A DNA stretch of 64,000 nt from Sphingomonas sp. (GCF_024508665.1 NZ_JANINP010000007.1:1116001-1180000); one strand, 5' to 3'; counted from the first letter of the stretch, positions 27,061 to 36,383 are shown. Translations and numbers: made by a program. The notes: a model not told the origin generated them from the letters alone.

Positions 27061-27555
27061 CTATTTCTCGCCCAGGATCGCCTTGATCGCGGCGATCTTC
27101 GTCTGCTGGGCGTCCAATTGCGCCTGCGCCTTGGCGCGCGCATCCTCCAGCGCGGGATAGGGCGGGTCGCCGGCGACGCCGCGCTCGCTCGTCAATTGGT
27201 CGAGATCGGTGATTGCGCCAAGCGTGTCGACGCGGAGCGAATCGAGGTCGGCCAGCGCCGATTCGGCGCGCACCCATTCGTTGCTGCCCACCGCCTGTGC
27301 GGCCGGGCTACGCGCGGCGCTCTCCGCGGTGGCGGCGCTGGCGGCGAACGCCGCGTCGGACGCGCTCAGCTTGGCGTCGATCGCCGCGATCTTCTTATCG
27401 AGTTCGGGATCCGGGGCGGCGACGGGCGTCACCACTTCAGGTTCGGCGTCGGAGCGCGATTCGATCGGCCGCAGCGCCAGCGACGGGTAGACTCCGGGCG
27501 CTTCGGTGCAGCCGACAAGGCCGAGTGTAAGGAGTATCGCGATGCGCTTTGACAT
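27061..27555 (-). CDS. putative lipoprotein with alanine-rich coiled coil
   Basis: The 164-aa protein begins with a lipoprotein signal whose lipobox LVGC places the modified cysteine at residue 16. A proline-rich spacer follows, then a long Ala-rich helical region (about 55-160) with heptad-like spacing. No enzyme motif is visible. It is presumably anchored in the outer or inner membrane; the function is unknown. Confidence 0.65.
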   Translation of the reverse strand: MSKRIAILLTLGLVGCTEAPGVYPSLALRPIESRSDAEPEVVTPVAAPDPELDKKIAAIDAKLSASDAAFAASAATAESAARSPAAQAVGSNEWVRAESALADLDSLRVDTLGAITDLDQLTSERGVAGDPPYPALEDARAKAQAQLDAQQTKIAAIKAILGEK

Positions 27556-27595
27556 GACATCGCTCTAGGCGGCGAAAAACTATGGCGCAACGCAC

Positions 27596-27624
27596 TTGCG
27601 CTTCGCGAAACACCTCTCTAAAGG
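27596..27624 (+). promoter_or_regulatory. possible promoter of tRNA-Arg
   Basis: TTGCGC (27596-27601), a 17-base spacer and TAAAGG (27619-27624) lie just before the tRNA. The -35 fits sigma-70, the -10 is weak. The 7-14 bases to the mature 5' end would make a short leader. Confidence 0.35.
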
Positions 27625-27637
27625 CCGCGTCTCCCAG

Positions 27638-27714
27638 GCGCCCGTAGCTCAGCTGGATAGAGCATCAGACTACGAATCTGAGGGTCGGACGTTCGAATCG
27701 TTCCGGGCGCGCCA
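27638..27714 (+). tRNA. tRNA-Arg (anticodon ACG)
   Basis: This 77-nt cloverleaf has acceptor GCGCCCG pairing with CGGGCGC, D arm GCTC...GAGC, anticodon stem TCAGA/TCTGA with loop CTACGAA (anticodon ACG), a T loop TTCGAAT, and encoded CCA. It decodes CGN arginine codons after A34-to-I editing. Confidence 0.97.
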
Positions 27715-27793
27715 TTTCCCCGACAGGCTAGAAATTTCCCCGTTCGGGGGTCCTCACGCGCGAGCGGACACCGCTACGCCGTTGGCGCTGGAT

Positions 27794-28204
27794 TCACGCG
27801 TGATGATGATGGTGCAGGTGGCGCAGCCGCCAATTGGCAATATGCGCATAGGCGAGGCACAGGCTGCCCATGATCGTCACTGGCGTCTCCCACCGCCCAC
27901 CGAGCAGCAACAACGCACCAAACGCCAGCAGCATCAGCCCCGCCGCGCCAATCATCAGCGGATAGACGTGGCGATGATGGCGCCGGCCGGTGAACAGCGC
28001 CAGCGCGGAGGTTGGCACGGCAAACGCCAGCACCCAGACATGAAAGCTCTCGGGCACGGCAACCAGCGACGATAGGGCGGGCAGGGCGGCCAGCAACAAG
28101 GGCAGGCCGGCGCAATGGATCAGGCAGAGCGCCGACGCGCCGACCGCGGCGCGTTCGACCCAGTCGATCGCGGCCGCACCTGGCGCAGGGTCACTGTCGG
28201 GCAT
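27794..28204 (-). CDS. MerC domain-containing membrane protein
   Basis: The 136-aa protein starts at ATG 28204 with GGAGAAC upstream. It has about four transmembrane helices, a CLIHC motif in the first helix (the paired cysteines of MerC mercury transporters), and a His-rich end HLHHHHH. In this place, behind a TonB receptor and a DUF2946-like protein, transport of zinc or copper is more likely than of mercury; this is an inference from context. Confidence 0.8.
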   Translation of the reverse strand: MPDSDPAPGAAAIDWVERAAVGASALCLIHCAGLPLLLAALPALSSLVAVPESFHVWVLAFAVPTSALALFTGRRHHRHVYPLMIGAAGLMLLAFGALLLLGGRWETPVTIMGSLCLAYAHIANWRLRHLHHHHHA

Positions 28205-28336
28205 GTTGTTCTCCAATGTTCGGTACGCCCGCCGTGAAGGTCGGTCGGAAACGCGCACGAAGCAAGCCGCCGCGGACGCGCCGCGACGGCTGGCAATTCC
28301 GGCGGGGTGCGCCACCGGCACGCCCCCGATCCTTGC

Positions 28337-30508
28337 TCAGAACTTCTTGGTGATGCCCGCGAAGAAGCCGCGCCGCGCGCCATATTGCGGTGCACCGACG
28401 CCGACGCCGGATCCGTCGCGGATCAGGTAGCTCTTGTCGAACAGGTTCACGACATCGAAGCGGATCGACAGCCCCTTGAGCGCGCCCGGCCCGTCGAAAT
28501 TCTGCGCGATCCCGATATTTGCGGTGACGTATGAGGGCAACTTGCCGCCATTGGGCACGATGCCGGCGGGATCGTCCGCGCGCAGGCCGTCGCCGTAGAG
28601 GAAATCGACCGCCGGAACGAGCGTGCCGATTCCGTCGTGGATCGTGACGCTGCCGCCGCCCGATGCAGTCCAGTTCTGCGAATGGTCGGTGAAGATGTAA
28701 TGGTTGGAGATGTAGGCAAGCTCATCCGGCGCGAAGAAATATTGGCTCGAGATGATGTTGCGGCCTTTCTCCCTACCGCGGGCGACGTTGGCGTAGAGGT
28801 CGAACGGCCCCTTGGTGTAATTGGCGCTCAGTTCGACGCCCCAGGCATAGCCCTTGGCGTAGTTGAACGGCGACAGCACCAGCGAGGTGCCGAACTGGCC
28901 TTCGTCGAGCAGGTTGCGCTTGATCTTGTAGTAAGCGTCGATCCCGACCTTGAGACCTGGCAGGAGGTACTGCTCGATCCCGGCATCGAAATAATGCTCG
29001 CGCTCGGCGCGCACCGGATCGGCCACGGTGAGCGTGGGCTCCTTGGTCGTGCCGGCGAACAGCGCCAGCGTCGGCGCAGCGATCAGCTCTTGGGGCGGCG
29101 GCGTGAAGTTGCGCGCATAGCCGAGGTGGAAAGTCGTGCCGCCACCCGGTTTCCAGACGAAGTTGACGCGCGGGCTGACCTGCTGCTCGTTCGTGTAGGC
29201 CCTGACAGCATCGAAGCGGGCGCCATAATTCAGCGTCAGCGTCGGGGTCAGCGACCATTCGTCCTGGAGATAGACACCATAAAGCTGCCCGTTGCGGCCG
29301 CCCTTGTCGGTGATCGTGATCGGCGCATCCGATGTTTGGTCGCCGTCCGCATCGACCGGAAACACGCGCGACGTCACCAGCGACCGGGTGCGCTCGTTCT
29401 GGAAGAACAGCCCGAAGCGCAGCGTATGGGTATCCGACAGCTTGTAGCTGCCGTCCGCCTGGATGCCGGTGGCCAGGCTCGACAGCCGCGACCGATCGGC
29501 AACGCCGCTGAAGATCAGGTCGCCGCCTTGTGGGTCTGGCGTGAACCGCGTCTGCGAATAGCGCACGAACGGCGCGACCTGGAAATTGAGCGCCCCGCCA
29601 GCATATTGATAGGCCAGCACGCCGTAATGCGTGATCTCGCGCTGGTTCTGATCGAGCTTGGCCGAATCGAACGTCGATTGACCGTTGAGCGTGAACGCGG
29701 GCGTCTGCCCGGGATTGTTGGGAATCTGGAAGTAGCCGATCGAGGTGCCGCCGAACGCGGTGAGCCGGCTGGTATCGGAGAGAATGGCCGAGACATAGCC
29801 GAACCCACGATACTGGCGGGTGCGATCGTGGATCGCGTCGCGCGTCGCGATCGGGTTCTCGACGCCGAGATCGTTCTGCAGATAACTGCCAGAGAAGAAA
29901 TAGCTCAGCGGCCCGCTCGACCCATGGAGCGACGCGCTGGGATTGATGGTGTTTCGGCTGCCGCCGTAATACCCAATGTCTCCGCCGTTCGAGAATCCGC
30001 CGGAACTCGTCTTCAGGCTTACCACGCCTGAGGTCCGATATCCGTATTGCGCGGGCAACGTGCCGGTGATCAGTTCGACCGAATCGGCGATCCTGGGATC
30101 GAACGTCTGGCCGAAGCCCGAGATGCTCTCCGGCACGATCACGCCGTTCAAGCGGTATTGCAAATTGCCGTGCTCGTTACGGACGTGCACGGCGCCATAG
30201 CTGTCGAGCGTTACGCCCGGTACCTGAGACAGGATCTGAACAAGGCTGACATTGGCGCCGCCCGGCTGCTTTGCGAGGAGCGCCTTGTCGATCGTGTACG
30301 CACTCGCGCCGAGCGAGGGGAGGATGGCGTCGCGCGCGGCGTCGAGCCGCTGCGCGGTGATCACGATGTCCCCCGGCTGGTCCGCAGACGCGGGGGCAGG
30401 CGCGGGGGAGGGGGTAGCCGGCGGCGGATTGGCCGGCGCGTCCTGGGCGTTGGCGATGGCGGGCAACAGCGCGACGGATGCCGCGCCCAGCAGGAAGAGG
30501 TGTCGCAT
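28337..30508 (-). CDS. TonB-dependent receptor, probably for a metal complex
   Basis: The 723-aa receptor starts at ATG 30508 with GGAG upstream. It has a signal peptide (RHLFLLGAASVALLPAIANA), a Pro/Ala-rich linker, a plug with GDIVITAQRLDAARDAILP and VQILSQVPGVTLDSYGAVH, and a barrel ending in FFAGITKKF. It is flanked by DUF2946-like and MerC genes on the same strand. That neighbourhood suggests zinc or copper uptake, similar in concept to ZnuD, but no metal-binding His loop stands out. Confidence 0.9.
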   Translation of the reverse strand: MRHLFLLGAASVALLPAIANAQDAPANPPPATPSPAPAPASADQPGDIVITAQRLDAARDAILPSLGASAYTIDKALLAKQPGGANVSLVQILSQVPGVTLDSYGAVHVRNEHGNLQYRLNGVIVPESISGFGQTFDPRIADSVELITGTLPAQYGYRTSGVVSLKTSSGGFSNGGDIGYYGGSRNTINPSASLHGSSGPLSYFFSGSYLQNDLGVENPIATRDAIHDRTRQYRGFGYVSAILSDTSRLTAFGGTSIGYFQIPNNPGQTPAFTLNGQSTFDSAKLDQNQREITHYGVLAYQYAGGALNFQVAPFVRYSQTRFTPDPQGGDLIFSGVADRSRLSSLATGIQADGSYKLSDTHTLRFGLFFQNERTRSLVTSRVFPVDADGDQTSDAPITITDKGGRNGQLYGVYLQDEWSLTPTLTLNYGARFDAVRAYTNEQQVSPRVNFVWKPGGGTTFHLGYARNFTPPPQELIAAPTLALFAGTTKEPTLTVADPVRAEREHYFDAGIEQYLLPGLKVGIDAYYKIKRNLLDEGQFGTSLVLSPFNYAKGYAWGVELSANYTKGPFDLYANVARGREKGRNIISSQYFFAPDELAYISNHYIFTDHSQNWTASGGGSVTIHDGIGTLVPAVDFLYGDGLRADDPAGIVPNGGKLPSYVTANIGIAQNFDGPGALKGLSIRFDVVNLFDKSYLIRDGSGVGVGAPQYGARRGFFAGITKKF

Positions 30509-30604
30509 TCGAATAAACTCCGGGAACCTTGGTCGCGGATTCACGGCGGAATCCACGGGACGCGACTGGGCACATCGTCGTGCCTTCGCGTCGCGGCGAT
30601 AGTG

Positions 30605-31012
30605 TCAGGCCTGGAGTTGGATAGGAGGTGCGCGGCTATGCCAGCCGAGCGAGCGGCGCTCGAGGATCAGGCCGAACGCGAGTCCGGCGACGAGCCAGAC
30701 GAGCATCGCGGGGGGCGCCGGAAGGACGACCGGCGCCGGCGGCAGATAAGCGGCGCTCTGCGCGATTTCCCGGCAGATCGGACAATTTGCCGGGGAATCG
30801 AACGGCGAATTCGGATCGGACGTAGGCTTCGCGGCGGCGTTCGCCGTAGAGATTTGCGCACGGGCGAAATGATTGTGGGTCTCGGCGACGAAGCTCTGCC
30901 ACGAGAACACCACCAACATGGCCAGCAGCACGGCGCCCCAGCCAGCACCCAGCCGCCGCCCCGAACGGAGCGGACGCGACGTGCTGCCGATGCGCCTTGC
31001 TATAGTTGCCAT
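30605..31012 (-). CDS. DUF2946-like small membrane protein
   Basis: This 135-aa protein has an N-terminal transmembrane helix (VLLAMLVVFSW), THNH, a CPICRE motif (paired cysteines), a second helix (MLVWLVAGLAFGLIL) and a tail ending in SRAPP. These match the DUF2946 group often found beside TonB receptors and copper or zinc genes. It heads the metal operon. The SD (GGAG) is unusually close to ATG 31012. Confidence 0.7.
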   Translation of the reverse strand: MATIARRIGSTSRPLRSGRRLGAGWGAVLLAMLVVFSWQSFVAETHNHFARAQISTANAAAKPTSDPNSPFDSPANCPICREIAQSAAYLPPAPVVLPAPPAMLVWLVAGLAFGLILERRSLGWHSRAPPIQLQA

Positions 31013-31054
31013 AATCTCCGGCCGGTCGTTCGACGAACGGGTTGCGGTCGCATC

Positions 31055-31083
31055 CTGCTATGTTGCATTGTTACATAGATCAA
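31055..31083 (-). promoter_or_regulatory. promoter with operator dyad for the metal operon
   Basis: On the minus strand TTGATC (31083-31078), a 17-base spacer and TAGCAG (31060-31055) form a plausible sigma-70 promoter. A 21-bp dyad CTATGT-N9-ACATAG (31058-31078) fills the spacer, a layout typical for a repressor site. Its AT-rich form and neighbours suggest a Zur-like regulator; the assignment is tentative. Confidence 0.5.
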
Positions 31084-31092
31084 GCCGTTTCG

Positions 31093-31121
31093 TTGCGGTG
31101 CACCATTCCGCTGGGTTATAA
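31093..31121 (+). promoter_or_regulatory. sigma-70 type promoter of rpiA
   Basis: TTGCGG (31093-31098), a 17-base spacer and TTATAA (31116-31121) fit a housekeeping promoter, with transcription expected to start near 31128. It is back to back with the metal-operon promoter. Confidence 0.5.
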
Positions 31122-31184
31122 CGGCGGCGCATTGCCAACGCGCCGGGCGTTTGCGTGCGCGCCGTTTCGCGCTACGCCCGTTCC

Positions 31185-31865
31185 ATGATCGACGACGACA
31201 AAAGGATCGCCGCCGATGCGGCGGTCGCCGAAATTCGTGACGGCATGCTGGTCGGCATCGGCACCGGATCGACCGTGGCGTTCGCGATCCGCGCGATTGC
31301 CGCGCGCCTGCCGGACCTCCGCAAGACAATATTCTTCGCCACGTCGATCGCTACTGAGCAAGCAGCGCGCGACGGCGGCATCCCGATCGGTCGATTCGCG
31401 CTCGCCTCGCGGCTCGATCTGACGATCGACGGCGCCGATGAGATCGATCCGGCGCTACAGGTCATAAAGGGCGCGGGCGGCGCGCTGTTGCGCGAGAAGA
31501 TCGTCGCCGAGGCGTCGGACCGGATGGTCGTGATCGCCGACGCGTCGAAACGGGTCGCTCGGCTCGGTGCCGCGCCGTTGCCGGTCGAGGTCCTGCCGTT
31601 CGCGCGGAGCTTCGTCGCTGCCCGGCTCGCGGCGCTGGGGGCCGAACCCGTCCTGCGCATGGCGGACGAGGGCGCGTGGCGCAGCGACCAGGGCAACGTA
31701 ATCTTCGACTGCCATTTTGCATCCTTCCCGGAGCCGGCCGGACTAGCGGCCGGGTTACAGGCGATTCCGGGCGTGATGGGACATGGCCTGTTTCTGCGCG
31801 AAGTCGACGCCGCCTATGTCGCCGATCGAGGAACCGTTACGAAAATGGAACGCAAGATCACCTGA
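31185..31865 (+). CDS. rpiA: ribose-5-phosphate isomerase A
   Basis: This 226-aa enzyme interconverts ribose 5-phosphate and ribulose 5-phosphate. Signature stretches are GIGTGSTVAF, DLTIDGADEID and KGAGGALLREKI. ATG 31185 matches the usual N-terminus; a GTG at 31155 would add ten residues. It leads a run of pentose-phosphate genes on the same strand. The 100 bases before tkt contain CCCATATAGGG, a possible second promoter element. Confidence 0.95.
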   Translation: MIDDDKRIAADAAVAEIRDGMLVGIGTGSTVAFAIRAIAARLPDLRKTIFFATSIATEQAARDGGIPIGRFALASRLDLTIDGADEIDPALQVIKGAGGALLREKIVAEASDRMVVIADASKRVARLGAAPLPVEVLPFARSFVAARLAALGAEPVLRMADEGAWRSDQGNVIFDCHFASFPEPAGLAAGLQAIPGVMGHGLFLREVDAAYVADRGTVTKMERKIT

Positions 31866-31965
31866 CGGGTGGCAAGCGCGCGATGCTCCCCATATAGGGC
31901 GTGGAAATGGCGCAACCGCGATGCGGCCTGCGCGTTCCTCCACCCGAAGCGGGAGCCCGAGAAGA

Positions 31966-34041
31966 ATGTCCGATACCCAGACCGCCGACGTGGATCAGTT
32001 GAAAGAAGACGGCTCGATCGAGCGCCTGACGATCGACACGATCCGCACGCTGTCGATGGATGCGGTGCAGAAGGCCAATTCCGGGCATCCCGGCACGCCG
32101 ATGGCGCTGGCGCCGGTCGGCTATACGCTCTGGTCGCAATTCCTGCGATACGATCCCTCGACGCCGACCTGGCCCAATCGCGACCGCTTCGTGCTGTCGG
32201 TCGGACACGCCTCGATGCTGCTCTATTCGCTGATCCACCTCGCGGGCATCGAAGAGGTCGATGGCACCGGCAAGAAGACCGGCAAGGAAGCGGTCAGCCT
32301 CAACGACATCGAGAATTTCCGCCAACTCGGCTCGAAGACGCCGGGTCATCCCGAATATCGCCACACCACCGGGGTCGAGACGACGACCGGCCCGTTGGGG
32401 CAGGGCTGCGGCAATTCGGTCGGCATGGCGATCGCCGAGCGCTGGCTCGCGGCGCGCTATAACAAGCAGGGCTTCACGCTGTTCGATCACGCCGTTTATG
32501 CTTTGTGCGGCGACGGCGACATGATGGAGGGCGTCTCGGCCGAGGCGGCGTCGGTGGCCGGGCACCTCAAGCTCTCCAACCTCTGCTGGATCTACGATTC
32601 GAACCATATCTCGATCGAGGGCGACACCGCGCTCGCGTTCGACGAGGATGTCGGCAAGCGCTTCCAGGCCTATGGCTGGAACGTCATCCATGTGAACGAT
32701 GCCAATGACTGCGCCGCGATGGCGCAGGCGCTGGAGACGTTCCGCAAGACCGACGACAAGCCGACGTTCATCGTCGTCCATTCGGTAATCGGCTGGGGCA
32801 GCCCGCGCGCCGGCAGCGAAAAGGCGCATGGCGAACCGCTGGGCGTCGACAACGTCAAGGCGACCAAAGAGGCCTATGGCTGGCCGCAGAAGGACTTCTA
32901 CGTTCCCGAGGGCGTCGAGCAGCATCTCAACGGCGCGATCGCGGGCCGCGGCCGGCCGTTGCGCGAGCAATGGGAAGCGACCTTCGCCAAGTACAAGTCG
33001 GCTTTTCCCGATCTCGGCAAGGAACTCGAGCTGATCCTGTCGGACAAATTGCCTGAGGGCTGGGACGCCGACATCCCCACCTTCGACGCTGACGAAAAGG
33101 GCCTCGCAACGCGCGATTCGGGCGGCAAGGTGCTCAACGCGATCGTCGGCAAAGTGCCGTGGCTGCTCGGCGGTTCGGCCGATCTCGCGCCTTCGACCAA
33201 AACCGATATCAAGGGCGCGCCGTCGTTCGAGGCGGACAATTACGGCGGCACCAATTTCCACTTCGGCGTGCGCGAACACGGCATGGGCGCGATCGTCAAC
33301 GGCATGGCGCTGTCGCACCTGCGCGCCTATGGCTCCACCTTCTTCGTATTCCTCGATTACATGCGCCCGCCGGTCCGGCTGTCGGCGCTGATGGAATTGG
33401 GCGCGGTCTGGGTGTTCACCCACGATTCGATCGGCGTCGGCGAGGATGGTCCGACTCACCAGCCGATCGAGCAGCTCGCGATGCTGCGCGCGACGCCGGG
33501 GATCGACACGATCCGCCCGGGCGACGCCAATGAGGTGGCGGAGGCGTGGCGTGCGCTGATGGCGGACGGCAAGCACCCGACCGCCTTGGTCCTGTCGCGC
33601 CAGGCGCTGCCGACGCTCGACCGCTCGAAATATGCCAGCGCGGCGGGCGTCGCCAAGGGCGCCTATGTCCTGGCCGATAGCGACAACCCCGAGGTAATCC
33701 TGATCGCCAGCGGGTCCGAAGTCAGCCTGGCGGTCGCCGCCTACGAACAGCTGAAGGGCGAGGGCGTCGCCGCGCGGGTGGTGTCGATGCCCAGCTGGTT
33801 CCGCTTCGAGCGGCAGGATCAGGCCTATAAGGACAGCGTGCTGCCGTCTGGCGTCACCGCGCGTCTCGCGATCGAGATGGCCGGGGAAATGGGCTGGGAT
33901 CGCTATGTCGGTCCGAAGGGTTCGACCATCACCATGTCGACCTTCGGCGCCTCGGCTCCGCTCAAGGGCCTGCAGGACAAGTTCGGCTTCACGGTCGAGA
34001 ATGTGGTGAAGAAGGCGAAGGCGCTGATCGGTAGCAATTAA
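31966..34041 (+). CDS. tkt: transketolase
   Basis: This 691-aa thiamine-diphosphate enzyme moves two-carbon units between sugar phosphates. It begins LTIDTIRTLSMDAVQKANSGHPGTPM and carries GDGDMMEG (ThDP/Mg site) and FVFLDYMRPPVRLSALM in the pyrimidine-binding domain. ATG 31966 was chosen; the frame is open further upstream without family similarity. An 89-bp repeat separates it from tal. Confidence 0.98.
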   Translation: MSDTQTADVDQLKEDGSIERLTIDTIRTLSMDAVQKANSGHPGTPMALAPVGYTLWSQFLRYDPSTPTWPNRDRFVLSVGHASMLLYSLIHLAGIEEVDGTGKKTGKEAVSLNDIENFRQLGSKTPGHPEYRHTTGVETTTGPLGQGCGNSVGMAIAERWLAARYNKQGFTLFDHAVYALCGDGDMMEGVSAEAASVAGHLKLSNLCWIYDSNHISIEGDTALAFDEDVGKRFQAYGWNVIHVNDANDCAAMAQALETFRKTDDKPTFIVVHSVIGWGSPRAGSEKAHGEPLGVDNVKATKEAYGWPQKDFYVPEGVEQHLNGAIAGRGRPLREQWEATFAKYKSAFPDLGKELELILSDKLPEGWDADIPTFDADEKGLATRDSGGKVLNAIVGKVPWLLGGSADLAPSTKTDIKGAPSFEADNYGGTNFHFGVREHGMGAIVNGMALSHLRAYGSTFFVFLDYMRPPVRLSALMELGAVWVFTHDSIGVGEDGPTHQPIEQLAMLRATPGIDTIRPGDANEVAEAWRALMADGKHPTALVLSRQALPTLDRSKYASAAGVAKGAYVLADSDNPEVILIASGSEVSLAVAAYEQLKGEGVAARVVSMPSWFRFERQDQAYKDSVLPSGVTARLAIEMAGEMGWDRYVGPKGSTITMSTFGASAPLKGLQDKFGFTVENVVKKAKALIGSN

Positions 34042-34044
34042 GCC

Positions 34045-34133
34045 GTCATGCCGGGCTTGTCCCGGCATCCAACGCGCAACAACGGAAGGAGTCCGTTGGG
34101 GAGGGTTGGACCCCGGAACAAGTCCGGGGTGAC
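34045..34133. repeat. intergenic palindromic repeat, family A copy 2
   Basis: This 89-bp element begins GTCATGCCGGGC and ends CCGGGGTGAC, with two palindromic halves. It is the same length as copy 1 and nearly identical to its reverse complement. It lies between tkt and tal, 24 bases before the tal start codon. Confidence 0.88.
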
Positions 34134-34156
34134 GATCGGACCAAGTGGAGAATATT

Positions 34157-35269
34157 ATGGGACGGATCAACGATCTGGAAAAACTCGGTCAGGCGATCTG
34201 GCTCGATTTCATCGACCGCAAGTTCTTGGCCGAGGGCGGGCTCAGGAAGCTCGTCGAGGAAGATGGCGTGACCGGCGTGACGTCGAACCCCTCGATCTTC
34301 GAGAAGGCGATGGGTCATGGCAACGCCTATGACACCGATCTCGCGGCGTTCGACAATGCGCATCCCGGCGCACCGGCGATGGCACGCTACGAGCATCTCG
34401 CGATCCAGGACATTCAGGATGCGGCCGATACGCTGCGTCCGATCTACGACCGGCTGAACGGCAAGGACGGCTATGTCAGCCTGGAAGTGTCGCCCTATAT
34501 CGCCAACGATACCGACGAGACGGCGTCCGAGGCCGAGCGGCTGTGGAAAGCGGTCGACCGGCCCAATTTGATGATCAAGATTCCCGGCACCCCGGCCGGC
34601 GTGCCCGCGATCGCGACGACGATCGACAAGGGGATCAACGTCAACGTCACTTTGTTGTTCTCGATCGAGGCGTACAAGGCAGTCGCTTTGGCCTTCGTCG
34701 AAGGGCTCGAGAAACGTGCCGCGCGTGGCGAGCCGATCGATCGCATCGCCAGCGTCGCCAGCTTCTTCGTCAGCCGCATCGACACCAAGATCGACGACGC
34801 GATCGATGCCGGCACCGGCGGGGATGAAGCCAAGGCGCTGAAGGGCAAGGTGGCCATTGCGAACGCCAAGGCGGCCTATGCCTGGTACGAGGAGTTTATC
34901 GCGTCCGACCGCTGGCAGGCGCTCGCCGCCAAGGGCGCGATGCCGCAGCGGCTGCTCTGGGCCTCGACCGGCACCAAGAACCCGGATTATTCGGACGTTC
35001 TCTATCTCGACACGCTGATCGGCCGCGACACGGTCAATACCGTTCCGCCCAAGACGCTCGACGCGTTCCGCGACCACGGCACCGCGGCCGAGACGCTGAC
35101 CCAGGATGTGGACGGCGCCCGGCACGTGCTGGCCGAGGCCGAACGGCTCGGGCTTGATTTGCAGGGCGTGACCGAAACCCTGGTCGAGGAAGGCGTCGCG
35201 TCATTCTCCAAGGCATTCGACGACCTGCTCGGCGCGATCGCGGCCAAGCATCCCGCCGAGGCGACCTGA
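34157..35269 (+). CDS. tal: transaldolase
   Basis: The 370-aa enzyme transfers a dihydroxyacetone unit in the non-oxidative pentose-phosphate pathway. It belongs to the long bacterial type (GVTSNPSIFEKAM near the N-terminus, VNVTLLFSIEAY, ASTGTKNPDYSD). The Schiff-base lysine is probably in NLMIKIPGTPAG. It is not fused to glucose-6-phosphate isomerase, as happens in some bacteria. ATG 34157 has GGAG six bases upstream. Confidence 0.96.
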   Translation: MGRINDLEKLGQAIWLDFIDRKFLAEGGLRKLVEEDGVTGVTSNPSIFEKAMGHGNAYDTDLAAFDNAHPGAPAMARYEHLAIQDIQDAADTLRPIYDRLNGKDGYVSLEVSPYIANDTDETASEAERLWKAVDRPNLMIKIPGTPAGVPAIATTIDKGINVNVTLLFSIEAYKAVALAFVEGLEKRAARGEPIDRIASVASFFVSRIDTKIDDAIDAGTGGDEAKALKGKVAIANAKAAYAWYEEFIASDRWQALAAKGAMPQRLLWASTGTKNPDYSDVLYLDTLIGRDTVNTVPPKTLDAFRDHGTAAETLTQDVDGARHVLAEAERLGLDLQGVTETLVEEGVASFSKAFDDLLGAIAAKHPAEAT

Positions 35270-35278
35270 TCCAGCATC

Positions 35279-35364
35279 GTCATGCCGGGATCGACCCGGC
35301 ATCCAACGGGCTTCAGGCGATATCGCTCGTGGAGGATCGGACCCCGGAACAAGTACGGGGTGAC
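35279..35364. repeat. intergenic palindromic repeat, family A copy 3
   Basis: This 86-bp variant begins GTCATGCCGGGA and ends ACGGGGTGAC. The ends match copies 1 and 2; the central part has diverged. It lies between tal and gnd, 32 bases before the gnd start. Confidence 0.8.
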
Positions 35365-35396
35365 GTTGGTAGAGATCGGCGCTTCGGGAGATTTAC

Positions 35397-36383
35397 ATGA
35401 AAATCGGAATCATCGGCCTCGGCCGCATGGGTGGCAATATCGCGCGGCGGCTGATGCGCGGCAATCACGAGACGGTCGTCTATGATCGCGCGCCCGAAGC
35501 GGTGAAGGAAGTCGTGGCCGATGGCGCGATCGGCGCCGGATCGCTCGAGGAACTGGCCGGTAAGCTCGACAGCCCGCGCGTCTTCTGGGTGATGTTGCCG
35601 GCAGGCGCGCCGACCGAGAGCACGATCGAGGCACTGACCGGGCTCTGTTCGCCGGGCGATATCATCATCGACGGCGGCAATACCTTCTACAAGGACGACA
35701 TTCGCCGTTCGAAAGCGCTGGCCGAGAAGGGCCTCAAATATGTCGATGTCGGGACGTCGGGCGGCGTCTGGGGGCTCGAGCGCGGCTATTGCATGATGAT
35801 CGGCGGCGAGGACGCCGTGATGCGCCATCTCGATCCGATCTTCGATACCCTGGCACCGGGCCTCGGCACGATCCCGCGCACGCCCGACAGGATGGCGCAG
35901 GAAGGCGAGGACCCCCGCGCCGAAAAGGGCTATATCCATGCCGGACCGGCTGGCTCCGGGCATTTCGTCAAGATGGTCCATAACGGCATCGAATACGGGC
36001 TGATGCAGGCCTATGCCGAGGGCTTCGACATCCTGTCGTCCAAGAATTCCGACAAGCTGCCCGAGGACGAGCGGTTCGACCTGAACCTGACGGACATCGC
36101 CGAAGTCTGGCGCCGGGGATCGGTCATCTCGTCCTGGTTGCTCGACCTCTGCGCCTCCGCGCTCGCCAAGGACATGGCGCTCGATCAATTCTCCGGCCGC
36201 GTGGCGGATTCGGGCGAGGGGCATTGGACGATCGAAGCGGCGATGGAAGAAGCGGTGCCGGCGCACGTGCTGACGGCGGCGTTATTCGCGCGCTATCGTA
36301 GCCGCGTCGAACATACTTATGGCGACAAATTGCTATCGGCGATGCGCTTCGGGTTCGGCGGGCATGTGGAGATGCCGCAGTGA
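35397..36383 (+). CDS. gnd: 6-phosphogluconate dehydrogenase, decarboxylating (short GntZ/YqeC type)
   Basis: This 328-aa dehydrogenase oxidises 6-phosphogluconate to ribulose 5-phosphate. It has an N-terminal Rossmann motif GLGRMGGNIARRL, the substrate-binding stretch GTSGGVWGLERGYCMMIGG, and GPAGSGHFVKMVHNGIEYG with the catalytic lysine. Its short length marks the NAD-type GntZ group. GGGAG precedes ATG 35397. The stop overlaps the GTG of the next gene. Confidence 0.94.
   Translation: MKIGIIGLGRMGGNIARRLMRGNHETVVYDRAPEAVKEVVADGAIGAGSLEELAGKLDSPRVFWVMLPAGAPTESTIEALTGLCSPGDIIIDGGNTFYKDDIRRSKALAEKGLKYVDVGTSGGVWGLERGYCMMIGGEDAVMRHLDPIFDTLAPGLGTIPRTPDRMAQEGEDPRAEKGYIHAGPAGSGHFVKMVHNGIEYGLMQAYAEGFDILSSKNSDKLPEDERFDLNLTDIAEVWRRGSVISSWLLDLCASALAKDMALDQFSGRVADSGEGHWTIEAAMEEAVPAHVLTAALFARYRSRVEHTYGDKLLSAMRFGFGGHVEMPQ

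Noticed and set aside
31858..34170. 770-codon open frame opposite transketolase
   Set aside because: It runs through the intergenic repeat and mirrors the tkt codons; no domain is visible.
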